DNA of 64,000 nt from Mannheimia indoligenes (GCF_036880405.1 NZ_JBAJJM010000001.1:248001-312000); one strand, 5' to 3'; counted from the first letter of the stretch, positions 1 through 7,043 are shown. The notes: generated from the sequence alone by a model not told the origin. Translations and numbers: made by a program.

Positions 1-1
1 C

Positions 2-61
2 TGGATTGAGCAGCCTTGGGATTTAGGTATTACCTTTGTTCCGCCTTTGGCTCGTAAGTAA
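2..61 (+). CDS. C-terminal fragment of an unidentified protein
   Basis: Only the last 19 codons are present, ending in TAA and cut off by the window start. The residues read WIEQPWDLGITFVPPLARK. A perfect hairpin with a T-rich tail follows directly, consistent with this being the true 3' end of a gene. I do not recognise the family from so few residues. Confidence 0.5.
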   Translation, partial: WIEQPWDLGITFVPPLARK

Positions 62-70
62 TTTTGTGTA

Positions 71-98
71 ATGGACAATGAAAATTGTCCATTATTTT
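71..98 (+). terminator. Rho-independent terminator of the upstream gene
   Basis: A 9-bp perfect stem (ATGGACAAT at 71-79 with ATTGTCCAT at 84-92) has a GAAA tetraloop and is followed by a T-rich stretch. It lies between the partial gene and gmk. Confidence 0.7.
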
Positions 99-123
99 TA
101 TCTGTTTTAAATTGATTAAGAAA

Positions 124-747
124 ATGAGTTTAGGTCATCTTTATATTATTTCAGCACCCAGTGGTGCAGGTAAATCGTCGTTAATTAACGCATTATTAGC
201 TGATTTGCCACGTTCTGAAGTCCAACTTTCTGTTTCTCACACAACCCGTAATCCACGTCCCGCTGAACAAGATGGCGTGCATTATTACTTTACCAACCAC
301 GAAGAATTTAAGCGTTTAATTGAGCAAGAGCATTTTTTGGAATGGGCGGAAGTGTTCGGTAATTACTATGGCACATCGCTACCAATGATTGAACGTAGCC
401 TTGAGCAAGGGATTGATGTGTTCCTTGATATTGACTGGCAAGGGGCAAGACAAATTCGGGAAAAAGTGGCAAATGTGAAAACGATCTTTATTCTACCACC
501 TTCAAAAGCTGAACTCGAAAAACGCTTAATCGGGCGAGGGCAAGACTCAGCAGAAACCATTGCAAAACGTATGGCAGAAGCCGTTTCTGAAATGAGCCAT
601 TATGATGAGTTTGATTACGTGATTATTAATGATAACTTTGAACAAGCTCTTTCTGAGCTAAAAGCAATTCTAGTGGCAGAGCGTGTCAGTTTAAATAGTC
701 AGAAAATTCGTCATACCAATCTGATTAGTGAACTATTACATAACTAA
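124..747 (+). CDS. gmk: Guanylate kinase
   Basis: Phosphorylates GMP to GDP with ATP in the cytoplasm, a required step in guanine nucleotide supply. The 207-residue product has the P-loop APSGAGKSS near residues 11-19, the GMP-binding part (SHTTRNPRPAEQDGVHYYF) and the LDIDWQGARQI stretch typical of Gmk. The reading frame is open further upstream to a TTG at 85, but that start would add a non-conserved tail overlapping the terminator hairpin; the ATG at 124 gives the normal family length. It stands alone, without rpoZ or spoT next to it, and is followed by its own terminator. Confidence 0.96.
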   Translation: MSLGHLYIISAPSGAGKSSLINALLADLPRSEVQLSVSHTTRNPRPAEQDGVHYYFTNHEEFKRLIEQEHFLEWAEVFGNYYGTSLPMIERSLEQGIDVFLDIDWQGARQIREKVANVKTIFILPPSKAELEKRLIGRGQDSAETIAKRMAEAVSEMSHYDEFDYVIINDNFEQALSELKAILVAERVSLNSQKIRHTNLISELLHN

Positions 748-784
748 ATGAACAAGCGTTCATTTTAGCTGGAAAGAAACGTAG

Positions 785-825
785 TTTTTGGGTAGAATAC
801 GCCGGTTTTCTACCCAAATTTTTTT
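785..825 (+). terminator. Rho-independent terminator of gmk
   Basis: An 11-bp stem (TTTGGGTAGAA at 787-797 with TTCTACCCAAA at 808-818) is followed by seven T residues. The hairpin lies only about 35 bases before the next start codon, so the promoter of the efflux gene probably overlaps it. Confidence 0.75.
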
Positions 826-858
826 ACAAAATTATTTTATCCCAAATAAGGACATAGA

Positions 859-2256
859 ATGAAACTCTCAAAATTAGCCTTTTCTGTGGTGTTAGCCTTA
901 ACGGTAACGGCTTGTACCACCGGAAATATGAGCAATGATGGTTCTTTGCAAAAAGCACAAGAAACTTATCAAAGTTATGATGAAATCACTAAGCAATATC
1001 AAATTAATGAGCAATGGTGGCAAGGTTATAGTGATGCGGAATTAAACCGTGTTGTTGATTTAGCCGTTAAAAACAATCTTGATTTAGCAAAAAGTGGGAT
1101 TGCAGTAAATAAAGCTCTTTATAATGCGAACTTAGTGGGGGCAAATCTAGTTCCAACCTTTAGTGGTTCAGGTTCTGCTTCAGCCGCAAAAGGATTGGGT
1201 TCGGCTTCTTCTAATAATATTTCAACCGGTGTTTCAACTACAGCGGCTCAAGCAGCATTCAATTTAAGTTATACCATTGATTTATGGCAGCGTTTAGCTG
1301 ACACCGCGAGTGCGGCAGAATGGGTTCATAAAGCGACAGTTGAAGATTTAAAAGCAACTCGCTTATCTATTATTAACTCTGTAGTAACTACTTATTATCA
1401 ATTAGCTTATTACCGTGATGCTATTCGTATTACCGAAGAAAGCATTAAAAACTATGAGCAAATCAGCCGTATTTTAACGAATAAGATGAATGCAGGTGCA
1501 ATTGACCGTTTAGCGGTAGATCAAGCACAGCAAGCAGTTTTAACTGCTCGCAACAAGGTGATTGAATTACGCACAATGCAAAAAACGGCTGAGCAGACGT
1601 TACGTAATTTGCTAAATGTTCACCCAAATACACCGCTTAATATCCGCTATCCAAATATTATGAACGTGAAATTGCAAGGTGTGGATTTAAATGTGCCGGT
1701 TTCAGCGATTGCAAATCGCCCTGATGTAGTGGGTTCATTACAACGTTTACAAAGTGCCTTTAAATCTTTAACGGCGACAGAGAAAAGTTGGTTCCCAACT
1801 TTAACTATTGGCGGTTCTATTACAGGTAATGCTACAAATGTGGGGAATATTGCAGATAACCCGGTTGGTAATGCGTTAATTAAACTGGATTTACCATTCT
1901 TAGATTGGAATCGTGTAAAAAATAATGTAAAAATCTCAGAAGCGGATTATGTAACGGCTCGTTTAAATTATGAGCAAAAAATTACTTCGGCGTTAAATGA
2001 AATTGACCGTTATTATTATGGCTATACGCAATCAAGAAGCTCGTTAAAAGTGCTACAAGATGCATATAATCAAGATAAACGCATCAGTACATACTACAAA
2101 AATCGTTATGAACAAGGTGTTTCAGAATTCCGTGAATGGATAGCAGCAATGAACACCGAGCGTAATTCCCAACTTGCCATTTTAAATGCCAAGTACACCA
2201 TCTTAGCGAATGAAAATGCGGTGTACCAAGCAATGGCAGGTAAATATAGAAGATAA
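859..2256 (+). CDS. RND efflux outer membrane lipoprotein (NodT/TolC-type factor)
   Basis: A 465-residue outer membrane channel of the kind that pairs with an inner-membrane RND pump and a membrane-fusion protein to export drugs or toxic compounds. Residues 1-19 form a lipoprotein signal with the lipobox ending VTAC (Cys19 lipidated). Two halves with outer-membrane-efflux repeats follow: the first contains the SYTIDLWQRLADTASAAE segment that is characteristic of NodT-type proteins, the second the IANRPDVVGSLQRLQSA and DLPFLDWNRV segments. No pump or adaptor gene is nearby, so it either serves a pump encoded elsewhere or was separated from its operon. Substrate cannot be deduced. It has its own strong terminator. 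Confidence 0.9.
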   Translation: MKLSKLAFSVVLALTVTACTTGNMSNDGSLQKAQETYQSYDEITKQYQINEQWWQGYSDAELNRVVDLAVKNNLDLAKSGIAVNKALYNANLVGANLVPTFSGSGSASAAKGLGSASSNNISTGVSTTAAQAAFNLSYTIDLWQRLADTASAAEWVHKATVEDLKATRLSIINSVVTTYYQLAYYRDAIRITEESIKNYEQISRILTNKMNAGAIDRLAVDQAQQAVLTARNKVIELRTMQKTAEQTLRNLLNVHPNTPLNIRYPNIMNVKLQGVDLNVPVSAIANRPDVVGSLQRLQSAFKSLTATEKSWFPTLTIGGSITGNATNVGNIADNPVGNALIKLDLPFLDWNRVKNNVKISEADYVTARLNYEQKITSALNEIDRYYYGYTQSRSSLKVLQDAYNQDKRISTYYKNRYEQGVSEFREWIAAMNTERNSQLAILNAKYTILANENAVYQAMAGKYRR

Positions 2257-2273
2257 GCAAGTACAGTAGAACT

Positions 2274-2309
2274 AAAAAAGAGTTAATATGCCAATATTAA
2301 CTCTTTTTT
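2274..2309. terminator. Strong bidirectional terminator
   Basis: A perfect 16-bp stem (2274-2289 with 2294-2309) with a GCCA loop and A-run/T-run arms separates the efflux gene from the convergent amidohydrolase gene and can terminate both. Confidence 0.88.
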
Positions 2310-2333
2310 ATTTTGAATAAATAAAGCTGTGAA

Positions 2334-3317
2334 TTATAAACCCAACACTTTTCGTCCATTAATACTGGCGATATTTGCCATCTCTTCTAAGTTTGTGAAA
2401 CGGCAACCTGCAGAAAGTAGGCTTAACTCTTGCCACATATCGCCTTCACACAGTGGCACCATATAGTCGCAGATGTTATCTGTCCCCACCGCCACTGTGA
2501 TGCCTTCAGGAATTAATTCATCCGCAGGCGTTAAAGCGTTGTGGAACGGCTGGAGGTCTTCTTTACGACCACTATCAATCCACGCCATCGGGCAGGCAAT
2601 CACCATCATTTGGCTATCACGCATTTTTTGATACAACATTTTACGATAATCTTTTGGGTGAGCCCCAATTGAGATACCGTGAATAGCGACAACTCGTCCT
2701 TGCATTCCGTGTTCTACTGATTTATCGCACAGTTGCTCGGTTTCTTTTTCTTTTGGTGAGTTAAATTGATCGACGTGAACGTGCAACATTTTACCTTGTG
2801 ATTTGGCAGTTTCCATTAAAATATCCATTGCTTCCAAGCCTTTGCCATAATCTAATTCATCACGGTAAGGCAAGCCACCGATGATATCCACCATTTCAGA
2901 GCCAATATCAAACCACTTTTTCGCCGTTGGCTCAATCACTCCTTTTAAGGTTTGGTTAGCAAATTTTAAGATAATATCGTTTTTATACACTTCACGGGCT
3001 TTGTGAGCGGCAATAATGGCTCTGTCTTCACATACCTGATCGATATCTACAAAAGTACCGAATGCAGTAACCCCTTGTGAAATCATCAATTCAATCGCTT
3101 GAGAGAAGCGACGGTAGTAATCTTCTACGCTTGAATTACGTTTTACTTCATCTACCAAGTCCCATTTTTGTTGTAGATTCGCATTTTGATAAACAGTGAT
3201 TTTCTCGGGTGTCATTGTAAATGCACGATCTGCGTGAGCGTGAGCATTTACCCAGCCGCCTTTTTTAATGATTTCATCACGAATATGACCTTTTAGGGTA
3301 CGAATCAATTGGCTCAT
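2334..3317 (-). CDS. Amidohydrolase, cytosine deaminase-like
   Basis: A 327-residue metal-dependent hydrolase of the amidohydrolase superfamily. The metal ligands are visible in order: NAHAHAD (His26, His28), HVHVDQ mid-protein, AIHGIS, and the C-terminal VGTDNICD aspartate. The arrangement resembles cytosine deaminase and related N-heterocycle deaminases, but it is shorter than E. coli CodA and the substrate is not proven by sequence. Upstream lie a PurR-type operator, a short leader ORF and two terminator hairpins, so it is probably controlled by purine or nucleobase supply; that fits a nucleobase salvage enzyme. It is divergent from thiB, so a role in salvaging the thiamine pyrimidine moiety is an alternative. 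No permease gene adjoins it. Confidence 0.82.
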   Translation of the reverse strand: MSQLIRTLKGHIRDEIIKKGGWVNAHAHADRAFTMTPEKITVYQNANLQQKWDLVDEVKRNSSVEDYYRRFSQAIELMISQGVTAFGTFVDIDQVCEDRAIIAAHKAREVYKNDIILKFANQTLKGVIEPTAKKWFDIGSEMVDIIGGLPYRDELDYGKGLEAMDILMETAKSQGKMLHVHVDQFNSPKEKETEQLCDKSVEHGMQGRVVAIHGISIGAHPKDYRKMLYQKMRDSQMMVIACPMAWIDSGRKEDLQPFHNALTPADELIPEGITVAVGTDNICDYMVPLCEGDMWQELSLLSAGCRFTNLEEMANIASINGRKVLGL

Positions 3318-3364
3318 CTATGCTATTCCTTTCAATATTGTCAATGTAGATTAAGTATCATAAA

Positions 3365-3388
3365 AAAATCGCCTTTAAGAGCGATTTT
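3365..3388 (-). terminator. Terminator hairpin in the amidohydrolase leader
   Basis: On the minus strand an 8-9 bp stem (GCGATTTT arm at 3381-3388, AAAATCGC arm at 3365-3372) is followed by a U-run. It lies about 50 bases before the amidohydrolase start codon and immediately after the leader ORF stop, so it could act as an attenuator. Confidence 0.6.
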
Positions 3389-3483
3389 TAATGTTTAGAA
3401 ATGAATAAAAAAACAGCCACGCCTCGTGAAACGATGCGTAGCTGCGTAGAATTTGGAGTCATTATTAAAGTAGGATAATTCAT
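3388..3483 (-). CDS. Putative 31-residue leader peptide
   Basis: This short ORF begins with ATG preceded seven bases earlier by a good ribosome binding site (AAGGAA) and reads MNYPTLIMTPNS, then TQLRIVSRGV, then AVFLFISKH, stop. It contains a strong terminator hairpin in its second half and ends directly at a second one, just upstream of the amidohydrolase. The position, length and overlap with hairpins suggest an attenuation leader. There is no obvious run of a single regulatory amino acid, so the signal sensed is unknown. It could also be a chance ORF. Confidence 0.45.
   Translation of the reverse strand: MNYPTLIMTPNSTQLRIVSRGVAVFLFISKH
3407..3444 (-). terminator. Strong intrinsic terminator inside the leader ORF
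   Basis: On the minus strand a 14-bp stem with one mismatch (arms 3431-3444 and 3414-3427, three-base loop) is followed by seven U residues. It lies between the presumed amidohydrolase promoter and the gene, so most transcripts would stop here unless the structure is prevented. Confidence 0.7.
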
Positions 3484-3485
3484 TT

Positions 3486-3506
3486 CTAGTTCCTTGTTTG
3501 AACTAG
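3486..3506 (-). promoter_or_regulatory. Hairpin enclosing the leader ribosome binding site
   Basis: A perfect 7-bp inverted repeat (CTAGTTC at 3486-3492, GAACTAG at 3500-3506) places the leader ORF's AAGGAA ribosome binding site in its loop and arm on the minus-strand transcript. It could limit leader translation. Confidence 0.4.
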
Positions 3507-3512
3507 GTGGGT

Positions 3513-3551
3513 AGTATAATGATTTTTTTGCTAAATAGCAAACGTTTGCGA
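3513..3551 (-). promoter_or_regulatory. PurR-type operator overlapping a minus-strand promoter
   Basis: Positions 3536-3551 hold the palindrome GCAAACGTTTGC with flanks, matching the PurR consensus ACGCAAACGTTTGCGT at 13 of 16 positions. It overlaps a possible -35 (TTTGCT, 3537-3542) placed 18 bases from a -10 TATACT (3513-3518) on the minus strand. Repressor bound here would block transcription towards the amidohydrolase. In E. coli the cytosine deaminase operon codBA is a PurR target, which supports the functional guess for the gene downstream. Confidence 0.7.
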
Positions 3552-3590
3552 ATATTGAAATTCAGCAACAAACTTTTTACAATAAAGCGT

Positions 3591-3719
3591 TCTCATTGGG
3601 GTGCAACAAGCGGTTTAATTTGCTTAAAAATTTGCAAATTTTCTCTAAAATCCGACCGCTTGTGGCTGAGAAATACCCATAGAACCTGATCTGATTAATA
3701 TCAGCGTAGGGATTTGAGA
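3591..3719 (+). promoter_or_regulatory. TPP (thiamine pyrophosphate) riboswitch
   Basis: The conserved core is present: GGGGTGC at 3598-3604, CTGAGAAATACCC from 3666, then ACCTGATCTG and CAGCGTAGGGA up to 3711, with a closing P1 pairing TCTCA (3591-3595) to TGAGA (3715-3719). The variable P3 arm is made of an inverted pair of DNA uptake sequences (3606-3614 and 3655-3663). It sits directly ahead of thiB, the thiamine-binding transporter subunit. Binding of TPP is expected to reduce thiB expression. Confidence 0.94.
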
Positions 3720-3739
3720 TAGCAAACTTGCCTCTTAAA

Positions 3740-3766
3740 TCCTTCTATCAACGTAATTTAGAAGGA
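3740..3766 (+). promoter_or_regulatory. Ribosome-binding-site-sequestering hairpin of the riboswitch
   Basis: An 8-bp perfect stem pairs TCCTTCTA (3740-3747) with TAGAAGGA (3759-3766), hiding the GAAGGA ribosome binding site of thiB, whose ATG is at 3773. No T-run follows, so translational rather than transcriptional control is indicated. Confidence 0.7.
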
Positions 3767-3772
3767 CTTTTT

Positions 3773-4726
3773 ATGAAACTGATTTTATCTTCATTGGCAC
3801 TACTTACCGCCACCGCTTTTGCCAACCAACCAACACTTACCGTTTACACTTATAGTTCGTTTGCCTCTGAATATGGTCCGGCTGCAAAATTAGAGCAAAA
3901 TTTTGAGAAAGAGTGTAACTGTGATTTAAAATTTATGCCGTTTGATAATGGTGTAACAATGTTCAACCGTGTGCGTTTAGAAGGTGAAAAAACCAAAGCC
4001 GATGTGGTGTTAGGCATTGATAATTTCTTGCAAACTGAAGCTGAAAATTCAGGTTTGTTTACGGAATTTGAGGCAAAAACCAAATTAGAGATGAAAGATA
4101 AAATTTTCTTTCCGTATGATACAGGCTCTTATGCCTTTATTTACGATAAAGAAAAGTTGAAAAATCCGCCGAAAAGTTTGAAAGAGCTGGTTGAACGCCA
4201 AGACTTAAAGATTATCTACCAAGATCCAAGAACCAGTAGCGTTGGACGTGGTTTCTTAATGTGGCTAAATCAAGTGTATGGTGATGAAGCTCCAACGGCT
4301 TGGAAAACATTGGCAAAACATACCGTAACGGTCGGTAAAGGCTGGTCTGAAACTTATGGAGCTTTCTTAAAAGGGGAATCGGATTTAGTATTAAGTTATA
4401 CTACATCGCCTTTATATCATAAATGGCACGAAAACACCGATAAATATGTGGCAGCTCCATTTGAGGAAGGGCATTTAGTTCAAGTAGAAAATGCGGCAAT
4501 TGTAAAAACGACTAAACAAAGAGCGTTAGCAAATCAATTTTTAGCATTTTTGCATAAGCCGGAGTCGCAACATATTATTTCTTACCATAATGTAATGAAT
4601 CCTGTTTTAGCGGAAGGTGTTGATCCTGCTTTTGCAGAAATGCCAACCTACAACACATTAGAATTTACTCCGCCCTCTAATGAAACGATTCAAAAATGGC
4701 TCGCCGATTGGTCAAAAAGCTGGTAA
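3773..4726 (+). CDS. thiB: Thiamine/TPP ABC transporter periplasmic binding protein
   Basis: A 317-residue periplasmic solute-binding protein that captures thiamine, thiamine phosphate and TPP for the ThiPQ transporter. It has a Sec signal peptide with cleavage likely after AFA near residue 17, then the ThiB-typical LTVYTYSSFASEYGPA, ADVVLGIDN and PRTSSVGRGFLMWL segments. The ATG at 3773 follows the GAAGGA ribosome binding site; the frame is open further upstream but that extension would lie inside the riboswitch expression platform. The permease and ATPase genes thiP and thiQ, usually immediately downstream, are absent here: a terminator and dksA follow. Confidence 0.95.
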   Translation: MKLILSSLALLTATAFANQPTLTVYTYSSFASEYGPAAKLEQNFEKECNCDLKFMPFDNGVTMFNRVRLEGEKTKADVVLGIDNFLQTEAENSGLFTEFEAKTKLEMKDKIFFPYDTGSYAFIYDKEKLKNPPKSLKELVERQDLKIIYQDPRTSSVGRGFLMWLNQVYGDEAPTAWKTLAKHTVTVGKGWSETYGAFLKGESDLVLSYTTSPLYHKWHENTDKYVAAPFEEGHLVQVENAAIVKTTKQRALANQFLAFLHKPESQHIISYHNVMNPVLAEGVDPAFAEMPTYNTLEFTPPSNETIQKWLADWSKSW

Positions 4727-4742
4727 GAAATAAACAGAATGA

Positions 4743-4769
4743 TAGCCGAACGTAAATTCGGCTATAATT
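4743..4769 (+). terminator. Terminator of thiB
   Basis: An 8-bp stem TAGCCGAA (4743-4750) with TTCGGCTA (4757-4764) is followed by a short T-rich stretch. It marks thiB as monocistronic. Confidence 0.6.
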
Positions 4770-4961
4770 TTGAGCAAATAAATCAATAGAAATGCAAAAT
4801 TTTTGCAAATTTATTTGTTAGTCATTCGATTTTGTGTTATTTATAGCCGCCATTACTAAAAACCCGAAGATGTTGATTTTTTCGTATAATGTAGTTACAA
4901 GGAAGTTAGGTTGTATTCGGGATATAATTTTAACAATAAAATTCCAAACAAGGAGTAATCT

Positions 4962-5411
4962 ATGACTGAAGCGGCTAAAACCACCTCTCTTGGTTTATTA
5001 GCATTAGCAGGTGTTGAGCCTTATGAGCCGGCAAAAGATGAAGAGTATATGAATGAAGCTCAACGTGAGCATTTCAAAAAAATTCTGAAAGCGTGGCACG
5101 GTCAAATTATGGAAGAAGCAGAACGCACAAAAAGCCAGCTTCAAGAAGATATGACGAACTTCGCTGACCCTAACGATCGTGCAAGTCAAGAAGAAGAGTT
5201 TAGTTTAGAACTTCGTAATCGTGATCGTGAACGTAAATTGTTGAAAAAAATTGAGCAAACGTTACATAAAATTCAAGAAGATGATTACGGTTTTTGTGAA
5301 ACCTGTGGTGTTGAGATCGGCATCAAACGCTTAGAAGCTCGCCCAACTGCAGATTTATGTATAGATTGCAAAACATTAGCTGAAATTCGTGAGAAGCAGC
5401 TAGGTTTATAA
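4962..5411 (+). CDS. dksA: RNA polymerase-binding transcription factor DksA
   Basis: A 149-residue regulator that enters the RNA polymerase secondary channel and works with ppGpp in the stringent response. It has the long coiled coil with the tip motif ADPNDRA (Asp69, Asp72, Ala74, the DxxDxA motif) and a C-terminal four-cysteine zinc finger (Cys112, Cys115, Cys133, Cys136). The start has an AAGGAG ribosome binding site. The order dksA-pcnB-folK is the same as in other Pasteurellaceae; the 235-base gap upstream holds the thiB terminator and presumably its own promoter. Confidence 0.97.
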   Translation: MTEAAKTTSLGLLALAGVEPYEPAKDEEYMNEAQREHFKKILKAWHGQIMEEAERTKSQLQEDMTNFADPNDRASQEEEFSLELRNRDRERKLLKKIEQTLHKIQEDDYGFCETCGVEIGIKRLEARPTADLCIDCKTLAEIREKQLGL

Positions 5412-5422
5412 TCAAGTTACAT

Positions 5423-5447
5423 AATGCCTCTTTTAAAGAGGCATTTA
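5423..5447 (+). terminator. Terminator between dksA and pcnB
   Basis: AATGCCTCTTT (5423-5433) pairs with AAAGAGGCATT (5435-5445), followed by a weak T stretch. It ends only 18 bases before the proposed pcnB start, so read-through into pcnB is probably partial. Confidence 0.6.
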
Positions 5448-5454
5448 CTATTTA

Positions 5455-5467
5455 GAGGTGTACTATT
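5455..5467 (+). promoter_or_regulatory. Ribosome binding site and AUU initiation codon of pcnB
   Basis: A near-perfect Shine-Dalgarno GAGGTG (5455-5460) sits four bases before an ATT codon (5465-5467) in the pcnB frame. No ATG or GTG exists in this frame before 5642, and an in-frame TAG at 5453 closes the frame upstream. E. coli pcnB is known to start at AUU. Confidence 0.8.
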
Positions 5468-6991
5468 TTTAATTATATTAAGTCATTATTTTCCAAACCC
5501 AAAAAGCAAGAGAAGGAAAATAAGCCAGAAGTTGAACCGAGAGCGGAGAAAACAACTAAATCCGGTCGCTCTAAACGTTCAGCTCCTAAATTAACAGAAC
5601 AAAAAAGCCATAAAAAAGGCAGTAAAGGTCATCAAACAGATGTGCCTTCTCATCTCCTACATAAAAAATTCACGGTAAGTGCAGCTCAATATGGGATTAG
5701 TCCGAAGGATTTCCCTAAAAATGCTCTTTCGATTGTAGATAAATTACATCTTGCCGGGTTTGAAGCCTATATTGTTGGTGGTTGTATTCGTGATCTATTA
5801 CTTGAAAAAAAACCAAAAGATTTTGATATTGCCACCAATGCTCGCCCGGAAGAAATTCAACGTATTTTCGGCAGACAATGCCGCTTGATTGGTCGTCGTT
5901 TCCGCTTAGCTCACATTGTTTACGGGCGTGAAATTTTTGAGGTGGCAACCTTCCGAGCAGGGCACGCTTCCCATAGCAATGACAAAATCTCGAAAGTAAG
6001 CGATGAAGGAATGCTATTGCGTGATAATGTATACGGCACATTAAGAGACGATGCCGAACGCCGTGATTTTACCGTCAATGCGTTATATTACGATACTAAG
6101 CGTAACTTGATTTTTGATTTCTTCAACGGTATTGAGGATTTACGAGCAGGCAAATTATCGCTCATCGGCGAGCCTGCAATCCGCTACCAAGAAGACCCTG
6201 TGCGTATGATCAGAGCCATTCGTTTTATGGCGAAGCTGGATATGTTCCTTGATAAAGCAACAGAAGCTCCAATTCGTGATATGGCGGTGCTTTTAACGAA
6301 TATCCCGGCGGCTCGTTTGTTTGATGAATCGCTCAAATTATTACAAACAGGAGCAGGGCTAAAAACCTATCAATTATTACGTGAATACGATTTGTGGCAA
6401 TTCTTGTTCCCTGTATTAACGCCGTTTTTCACCCCAAAAGGGGATTCAAATGCTGAGCGTATGATTAATAAAGCATTAGCCTCAACAGATGAACGCATTG
6501 CGGATCAATTGCCTGTTAATCCAGCTTTCTTATTTGCTGCACTGCTTTGGTATCCATTGCGTGAAAAAATGGAACAGCTTAAAAATGAAGGTGGTTTCAA
6601 CAGCCACGATGCAATGATGTTAGCGGCAAATGACATCTTGGCAGATAGCTGCAAAGCTATCGCCTTGCACCGTCGCCATACTTCGGTTATTCGTGATATT
6701 TGGGCATTGCAATTCCAAATGATGAAACGTAGTGGCAACCGCCCGCAACAAACGCTGGAACATATCAAATTCCGTGCAGGCTTCGACTTGTTAGTGATGC
6801 GTGCGGAGATTGAAGGCGGCGATTTAGTTGAACTGGCTGCTTGGTGGCACGAATACCAATTCAGCAATGAGGGGCAACGTGGTGAGTTGTTAAAATCGGT
6901 TCGTCATTTGCCTAATGTTCAGCCTGAAGCGAAGAAAAAACGCCGCCGTAGAACGTTTAAGAAAAAAACGAAAACATCTAAAACTGAATAA
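5465..6991 (+). CDS. pcnB: Poly(A) polymerase I, AUU start
   Basis: Adds poly(A) tails to RNA 3' ends and so promotes RNA decay. The nucleotidyltransferase motif is clear: VGGCIRDLLL (about residues 105-113) followed by the catalytic KDFDIATN aspartates (about 119 and 121), then RRDFTVNALYY and the tRNA-nucleotidyltransferase-like body, ending in a Lys/Arg-rich tail. Starting at the first ATG/GTG (5642) would discard 59 codons of open frame that read IFNYIKSLFSKPKK and a Lys-rich linker, and would have no ribosome binding site. The ATT at 5465, after GAGGTG, gives 508 residues and matches the AUU initiation known in E. coli. A terminator-like hairpin separates it from folK. Confidence 0.95.
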   Translation: MFNYIKSLFSKPKKQEKENKPEVEPRAEKTTKSGRSKRSAPKLTEQKSHKKGSKGHQTDVPSHLLHKKFTVSAAQYGISPKDFPKNALSIVDKLHLAGFEAYIVGGCIRDLLLEKKPKDFDIATNARPEEIQRIFGRQCRLIGRRFRLAHIVYGREIFEVATFRAGHASHSNDKISKVSDEGMLLRDNVYGTLRDDAERRDFTVNALYYDTKRNLIFDFFNGIEDLRAGKLSLIGEPAIRYQEDPVRMIRAIRFMAKLDMFLDKATEAPIRDMAVLLTNIPAARLFDESLKLLQTGAGLKTYQLLREYDLWQFLFPVLTPFFTPKGDSNAERMINKALASTDERIADQLPVNPAFLFAALLWYPLREKMEQLKNEGGFNSHDAMMLAANDILADSCKAIALHRRHTSVIRDIWALQFQMMKRSGNRPQQTLEHIKFRAGFDLLVMRAEIEGGDLVELAAWWHEYQFSNEGQRGELLKSVRHLPNVQPEAKKKRRRRTFKKKTKTSKTE

Positions 6992-6995
6992 TGTT

Positions 6996-7028
6996 GTAGG
7001 GGCGAAAAATCTTTCGCTCCTACTTTTT
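6996..7028 (+). terminator. Hairpin terminator between pcnB and folK
   Basis: A 12-bp stem with one G-T pair (GTAGGGGCGAAA from 6996 with TTTCGCTCCTAC ending 7023) is followed by six T residues. It lies just before the folK ribosome binding site. Confidence 0.7.
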
Positions 7029-7043
7029 TAGGAAAGGAAAATT

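Noticed and set aside
3507..3689. A 60-codon ORF through the TPP riboswitch
   Set aside because: It runs through the conserved aptamer, starts at a GTG within a regulatory region and has no homology-like features.
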